Source: Tubulanus polymorphus
Lineage: Eukaryota; Nemertea; Palaeonemertea; Tubulaniformes; Tubulanidae
Reading direction: 5' to 3'
Length of the DNA stretch: 60,000 bases
Assembly: GCF_964204645.1 (NCBI RefSeq)
Contig: NC_134033.1
Coordinates: 9,522,231 to 9,582,230 of the forward strand
Below, piece by piece: positions 55,315 to 60,000 of this stretch. Both the position numbers and the translations under genes were made by a program. How positions within the stretch are numbered: position 1 is the stretch's first letter; every line of letters starts with the position of its first letter. The notes under the pieces were generated by a model. The model ran no database searches. It saw nothing but the letters and a program-made list of their open reading frames with translations, and had not been told where the DNA came from.

Positions 55315-55746
55315 GAAGATAAAGTTGATAGTATTGATATTATTCCTCATGATATAAATAAAACTAAATTAAAAATATATTTAGAAAAACAAATATTAGA
55401 ATTTGAAAGTGACTTAAAGATAAAAAAGAAAAAATATTTAAAAAGTAAAATTATATATTATTTGATTATAAGTGGTTCGGTTACAATTAGTTCTGTAATA
55501 ACATTTCTAGCAATATTCAGTCCATTAACACCTTTAGCTATATCAATTGGTGTATTAGGATTAAGTTCAAGTGTTTTAACTGGTATAAGTTCAAAATTAA
55601 ATATAAAAAGTAATAAAGAAAAAATAAAATCTAATATAAAAGAAATTAATAAATTAAAGAATACACTAGATTATATAATAAGTTTAAATGGTCATATAAC
55701 AGTTGAAGAACAAGATAAATTATTAAAAGAATTAATAAATTATTAA
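55312..55746 (+). CDS. Small Polinton membrane protein, 144 aa, intact
   Basis: Open from ATG 55312. An N-terminal basic coiled helix (KTKLKIYLEKQILEFESDLK, then IKKKKYLKS) leads into two long hydrophobic segments (IIYYLIISGSVTISSVITFL; LAIFSPLTPLAISIGVLGLS) and a C-terminal helix. The hydrophobic hairpin is unchanged from copy 1. A membrane role in particle assembly or entry is plausible but unsupported beyond topology. Confidence 0.75.
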   Translation: MEDKVDSIDIIPHDINKTKLKIYLEKQILEFESDLKIKKKKYLKSKIIYYLIISGSVTISSVITFLAIFSPLTPLAISIGVLGLSSSVLTGISSKLNIKSNKEKIKSNIKEINKLKNTLDYIISLNGHITVEEQDKLLKELINY

Positions 55747-55762
55747 TTTTTTAGTTATATAA

Positions 55763-57145
55763 ATGGGGTTTCCAAAAGCTTTCCGATATAATAAATCAAT
55801 TAAATATAATATTCCAGCAATAGATTTTAATAAAGATATTACATATAGAAATGAAGTTTTAGATTCATTAACTAATTTAGAAATTTATGTTACTGAAACT
55901 AATAATTTTAATGCAAAGATGGAAAATATATTTCATGTATATTTAATTAATTTTAAAAAATTGAAATATGAAAAACAATGGTTATTAAAATCTAATATGA
56001 AGTATTGGCAGAATCAATTAAATTTTGCTGTTTATTGTGCAACAACAGGATGTGGAATAAGTTGGAATGATCATTTGAATAATTCTAAATATAAATTAAT
56101 TCAAAGTTTATTTAGATTTCATACATACTTTCAAATCAGAATAATATTAAATGAATTAGAGTGTGCTTTACCAGGATCTAGGTATTTCAAAGAATTGGAT
56201 AATAATATTAATTTATCAAAGTTTTATAAAATTTGCAATGAATTTAATATAGATATAAATAATTCTGATTTTAGAACAAAAATTGGAACAATAAGATCAC
56301 TTCCTTGCCCTAAAAAGATTGCAGAATATTGTGCACTTCCCATACCATCTAATAGTTTTTATAATATCTATAATAAAAAATTAGGTTATGGTAAAATAGA
56401 AACAAAGGATTTAGAAACATTAAATTTCAATAAATTACCAAAATTTTATGATAATTTAAAACAAGAAAACAATAATGGTTGGGTTTATTTTATTTTAGAA
56501 AATAGTGAAGGTTTTACTAAATCAGGTATAGAAAGAATAAATCAATCTATTAGAACTTATTTGATTTGTATTCTAGGATCACAAGTTGAAACAAGATCAC
56601 CGATAATAGGAAATTTAAATACATCATTTGATACACAAAAACAATTTAAAGTTTTATTTGAAGATTCCATACATAATGATAAAAATAGATCGATTCCAGA
56701 AAACATTATAAGATATCAAAATTATTTAGATAAATCTCATGTAAGACTTAATTATTGTATAGGCCCTAATCTATTAATTATTTCTAATGATTTAGTATTA
56801 AAGATGGGAAACATAATTGGTTATAATAATCTAACTAAAACCGCAACAATAAATAATTCATTTGGATTGAATGATATAAATAAAAAGATTATTACTGCTC
56901 CAAAATTAATGGAAGGTGAAAAAAATAAAAAACACATTCAATCAACAGAAACTAAAACTAAGAATATTAAATTAAATAATGATTCTAAAATAAAAGATTA
57001 CAATACTACAGAAAATAATAGAACTGATAAAATTCAACATGATATAATTAAACTAAATGATGATAATAAATCCCATGAAAATACTAAATTAGCTATAACT
57101 TGTATAGGAATTGTAATCGGAGGAATATTATATTTTAAATTTTAA
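55763..57145 (+). CDS. Polinton-conserved protein (PX/PY class), 460 aa, intact
   Basis: Open from ATG 55763 with a TTTTTTAGTTATATAAATG leader. Landmarks in order: FAVYCATTGCGISWNDHLNN (about residue 87), LFRFHTYFQIRIILNELEC, WVYFILENSEGFTKSGIERI (about residue 240), QSIRTYLICILGSQVETRSP, NIIRYQNYLDKSHVRLNYCI, KMGNIIGYNN, and a C-terminal membrane helix (LAITCIGIVIGGILYF). These match a protein conserved across metazoan Polintons, usually listed as PX or PY; I am unsure which label applies. It is the intact reference for the split gene in copy 1. Its place before the capsid genes suggests a virion role, but no activity is known. Confidence 0.82.
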   Translation: MGFPKAFRYNKSIKYNIPAIDFNKDITYRNEVLDSLTNLEIYVTETNNFNAKMENIFHVYLINFKKLKYEKQWLLKSNMKYWQNQLNFAVYCATTGCGISWNDHLNNSKYKLIQSLFRFHTYFQIRIILNELECALPGSRYFKELDNNINLSKFYKICNEFNIDINNSDFRTKIGTIRSLPCPKKIAEYCALPIPSNSFYNIYNKKLGYGKIETKDLETLNFNKLPKFYDNLKQENNNGWVYFILENSEGFTKSGIERINQSIRTYLICILGSQVETRSPIIGNLNTSFDTQKQFKVLFEDSIHNDKNRSIPENIIRYQNYLDKSHVRLNYCIGPNLLIISNDLVLKMGNIIGYNNLTKTATINNSFGLNDINKKIITAPKLMEGEKNKKHIQSTETKTKNIKLNNDSKIKDYNTTENNRTDKIQHDIIKLNDDNKSHENTKLAITCIGIVIGGILYFKF

Positions 57146-57161
57146 TTTTTTTATTATGTAA

Positions 57162-57473
57162 ATGGATGTAGAAGGTGGAGAAGATATTCCATTGGATGAC
57201 ATGGGAAATAATAATGAAGGATATATTGATAATGATTATAATGATGCAGAACCTAATATTGATAATGATGATGAATCAGCATATAATACTAATTTAGGTG
57301 AAGATGATGATTATGATGATGATGATGATCCCGAATTACGTGAAAAATTAAATAAATATTTAGAAGCTCCTGAAAGGGGTAGAATTTCAACTAGAAGAGA
57401 AAGAAAAGAATTAATGGAACTATTAGAAAAACAACAAGAAAAATATCCTGATGAACCTATGGAATTATATTAA
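57162..57473 (+). CDS. Acidic low-complexity Polinton protein, 103 aa (variable cassette, copy 2)
   Basis: Open from ATG 57162 with a T-run/TATGTAAATG leader. Strongly acidic (GEDDDYDDDDDPELREKLNK, preceded by DNDYNDAEPNIDNDDE), then a basic stretch (RGRISTRRERKELMELLEKQ). It has no visible similarity to the acidic protein at the same place in copy 1 beyond composition and IPLD near the N-terminus. Its stop codon TAA overlaps the next start (TAAATG). Function unknown. Confidence 0.65.
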   Translation: MDVEGGEDIPLDDMGNNNEGYIDNDYNDAEPNIDNDDESAYNTNLGEDDDYDDDDDPELREKLNKYLEAPERGRISTRRERKELMELLEKQQEKYPDEPMELY

Positions 57474-58854
57474 ATGAAATCTAGAGTAACAGATACAATT
57501 GTTAACGAATTATTACCATCAGATGTAACAGATGAAATTGATACTGAAGGTGTTGTAGAACAAATTTTTAAAGATGACCCATATTTCACAAATAATTTAG
57601 AATTTAAAAATGATGCATGGTATTATAATCTTGATTTAAATAGGAATATTGTAACAATTCAATTATCTAAAATGGGTCAAGAAAATATTTTTGAACCTGA
57701 AATGCGAGCAAGATCTACAATTGAAAATTCAAAAGGTGGTAGAGAATTTCTCAGAATTATATGGAATGCAATCGATAGAATAAATGAAAAAGAACCAATT
57801 CCTAATATTGATATAAACAAATATTCACCATTTAAAAATCCAAATCCTACTGATTTTGATCCAGAAATGGAAGAGAATAGAAATCGATTAGATAGATTGA
57901 GATCTTCAACACCCGAAACATCGAGAAGAGACACTCAACAAATTGATAATTATTCAAGTGAATTACAATTAGAAAAACAAATTGATAGATTAAGAGATTC
58001 AGAAGAACTAATGAATAGTATATCAGATACATCTGGTTCTGAAACTGGAATAAATCGACTGCAATATTTACTAGAAAAAGGATTTCTTAATTTAACTGAT
58101 GAAGAATTAGAAGCATTTCCTGAACAAATACGTAGAGAAATTAAAGGTATACAAGTATCAGCTGATGAAATTGCTAATATTAAGATGAGATTTTCTAAAA
58201 TAACCATGTTAGAAAAAGAATTAGTTAATGTAGATGAAGAATTAAAACAATTAGATTTAAATAGAAATCATCAATTAAGCTGATTTTGAAAGCAGAAAGT
58301 TAGCTTTAGTAAAAGAAATAGATGATTTAGAATATAACATAAAATTACAAAAAGAAGAAAGAGATATATTATTAAAATCATATGATCTTAATCATATTAA
58401 AAAATTAAAAGTTATTTTTAAAGATTTGTTGATTAAACCAGATTCTGAAATATCATTAAAAGACAGAATAAAATTGTTATTTAAATTAGAAGGAATAACA
58501 ATTCTTTCAATTCTAACAGGTGTAACTATGGTATTTACAACAATTGGTTTAGCAATATCAAATGCTTTAAAATCTACTCCCACTCCCAATAAACCAGATA
58601 AACCTCCAGGAAATAATTCTATACAAGATAAAGTTAAAGATGGTTTAAAGAAATTAGCAAAATATTTATGGGAACTATCTAAAAAATCTGCTGCAGCTTT
58701 ACCAGGAGTTATTGCTTCAATTGTTGGTTTTATATTGAAATCTGCTGGGAATATTCTTAACTTTGCTGCTGAACATATTATTTTATTTTTAATTACAGTT
58801 GTAAGTGCTATTATTTTTGGGTTAGTGAATATGATATCAAAAAATATCAAGTAA
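57474..58854 (+). pseudogene. Polinton coiled-coil and membrane protein (copy 2), one frameshift
   Basis: From ATG 57474. The N-terminal 190 residues are diverged from copy 1 (NNLEFKNDAWYYNLDLNRNI; NRLDRLRSSTPETSRRD). LLEKGFLNLTDEELEAFPEQ and a coiled coil (KITMLEKELVNVDEELKQLD) follow, recognisably related to copy 1. A frameshift at about 58280 ends the frame. From about 58420 the C-terminal half (LLIKPDSEISLKDRIKLLFK, hydrophobic helix, PNKPDKPPGNN linker, SAAALPGVIASIVGFILKSA, last hydrophobic helix) is almost identical to copy 1. A likely membrane-anchored virion protein; role unknown. Confidence 0.7.
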
Positions 58855-58887
58855 ACCATGATATCAAAAAATATCAAAAAATAAATA

Positions 58888-58911
58888 ATTAATTTTTTTG
58901 TTAAATAAATG
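58888..58911 (+). promoter_or_regulatory. T-run plus TAAATAAATG leader of the capsid gene (copy 2)
   Basis: TTTTTTT, G, then TTAAATAAATG immediately precedes the major capsid start. Copy 1 has the same with one interrupted T-run (ATTTATTTGTTAAATAAATG). Confidence 0.6.
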
Positions 58912-60000
58912 AGTGGGAGTTATATCAATCCTTCTAAGAATCATAGAATATCTAATGCTATTAAAGCAGAAAGATCACATCATATAACCCTTCAAATATT
59001 AATCCCGATGAAACTTTATACGTTAGAATTCCTAGATTAACACAAAATACTTTTTATGTACCAAATAGTATTTATTTATCAGCTGATATAAAAGTAATCG
59101 GTAATAATAATAATTATGTCGTTGATAATGTTGGAAGATATTTGATTAAAAAGTTAACAATAAAGATTGGTCCAGAAACAGTTTTCTCATTAGATGATTA
59201 TAATTTATTTATGCATTATAAAGATTTATGGTTAACTAAAGAAAACAGAAATAATATGATATTTCAAGGAATTCAATCAGAAAACCAAAATAAATTAAGA
59301 TCAGAAGCTAATAGCGCAATATTAACAAATGATGTAGATAAATTGATAAAAAGTATATATGGAAGCAAATATAAAATTCCATTAGACTTTGAATTGATAA
59401 ATAATAATGCACCTTTATATAAATACGCAATTCAAGAAGATATTATATTTGAGATAACATTTGCTCCTGTAAATGAAATTGTATTATCTAGCGTTAATAA
59501 AGATATGAGTTATAAATTATCGAATATATGTTTAGAATATGATACAGTAACTGATGAAAATATTTCAAGTATAATTCAAACTAAATACAATCAAGGGTTT
59601 TCATTATTATATGATTATATTGATAAATTTAAAACTGTAACTATTAATGCAAATGATGAAATAATAAATGAGAATATTAACTTTCCTAGAAGATCTATTA
59701 AAGGTATATTAATATTTTTTACCATTGGAACGTATACTAATGGCGCAATAAATGTTGATAATTATTATAATCCTGAAATAACAAAAGTAGAAATAACTAT
59801 CGAAGGAATAGCAAATAAAATATTTTGTCAAGGAATGAGAATGATTGATCAATGGCCAGAAATTAGAAAACATTTTATGAATGAAAAAGTAAAATCATTT
59901 GAAAATTGTAACATTAATCAAATTGATTATTATACCGGTAATAAATTTGCATTATGGTTAGATTTTAGAACAACTGAAGATAATTCATTACATGGTTCTG
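58909..60000 (+). pseudogene. MCP: Major capsid protein (double jelly-roll), copy 2, runs out of window
   Basis: Starts at ATG 58909 (MSGSYINPSKNHRISNAIKA). A small deletion near 58985 shifts the frame. From about 58990 the coding frame is open to the window end (ETLYVRIPRLTQNTFYVPNS; KIPLDFELINNNAPLYKYAI; YKLSNICLEYDTV; ALWLDFRTTEDNSLHGS). The two other breaks seen in copy 1 (stop and T-run insertion) are not present. Signature runs 'PLDFELI-N-APLY-YAI-ED-IFE-T-AP' and 'YKLSNI-LEYD' identify the Polinton hexon-type capsid. The 3' end is outside the window. Confidence 0.88.

Larger units (their letters stand above)
48768..60000 (+). mobile_element. Polinton/Maverick copy 2, left 11 kb (continues past window)
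   Basis: Starts with the terminal palindrome. It carries the same plus-strand gene order as copy 1 without the nested inserts: polymerase, small protein, candidate penton, five small/conserved genes, coiled-coil membrane protein and major capsid protein. Integrase, ATPase and the right end would lie beyond 60000. The candidate target duplication at the left is ATCAAC (48762-48767), by position only. Lesions are fewer than in copy 1 and at different sites. Confidence 0.93.

Noticed and set aside
54265-58911. Origin of the Polinton cluster from a poxvirus because of the TAAATG leaders
   Set aside because: Polymerase, capsid, ATPase and integrase are clearly Polinton-type. The leader resemblance may be convergence in AT-rich DNA and does not show descent.

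Overview
The window is metazoan genomic DNA, most likely from a marine invertebrate. It has a compact intron-containing host gene, long AT-rich non-coding stretches, many short 'taggcctac' motifs, and a dense load of DNA transposons. I cannot name the species from sequence alone; the repeat flavour would suit an ambulacrarian or another non-vertebrate, but that is a weak inference.

Layout. 1-2612: 3' part of a piggyBac element with a long open transposase and a TTAA-bordered right end. 7765-10483: a second, broken piggyBac element with its own promoter-like TATA box. 10681-11713, 18977-20165 and 34089-35498: three copies of one interspersed repeat with internal tandem arrays. 11918-15513: three MITE-like inverted-repeat elements. 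17226-18886: remains of a non-LTR retrotransposon endonuclease and of a DDE_Tnp_4-type transposase. 21392-about 46003: Polinton/Maverick copy 1, truncated on the right and interrupted by a 7.7-kb composite insertion (foldback element, 31-bp satellite, interspersed repeat, LINE reverse-transcriptase scrap) and a 1.1-kb insertion. 47973-48767: 3' exons of a host DUF4806-type gene on the minus strand. 48768-60000: Polinton copy 2, same orientation as copy 1, running out of the window.

The two Polintons encode a coherent virus-like set. Replication: protein-primed family-B DNA polymerase with zinc fingers. Particle formation: major capsid protein, candidate penton-like minor capsid protein, packaging ATPase. 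Integration: DDE integrase with chromodomain. The rest are small membrane, acidic and Polinton-conserved proteins. The copies are near-identical over long stretches and I found no shared inactivating lesion, so each probably arrived intact and decayed on its own. No adenovirus-type maturation protease was seen.

The points I find most unusual are these. Both elements begin with an imperfect palindrome whose arm-specific mismatches are conserved between copies. A T-run plus TAAATAAATG or TATATAAATG leader, resembling a poxvirus late promoter, lies at the start of many virion-type genes but not the polymerase. One roughly 1.2-kb gene segment has diverged far more than its flanks. Copy 2 lies inside a coding exon of the host gene.
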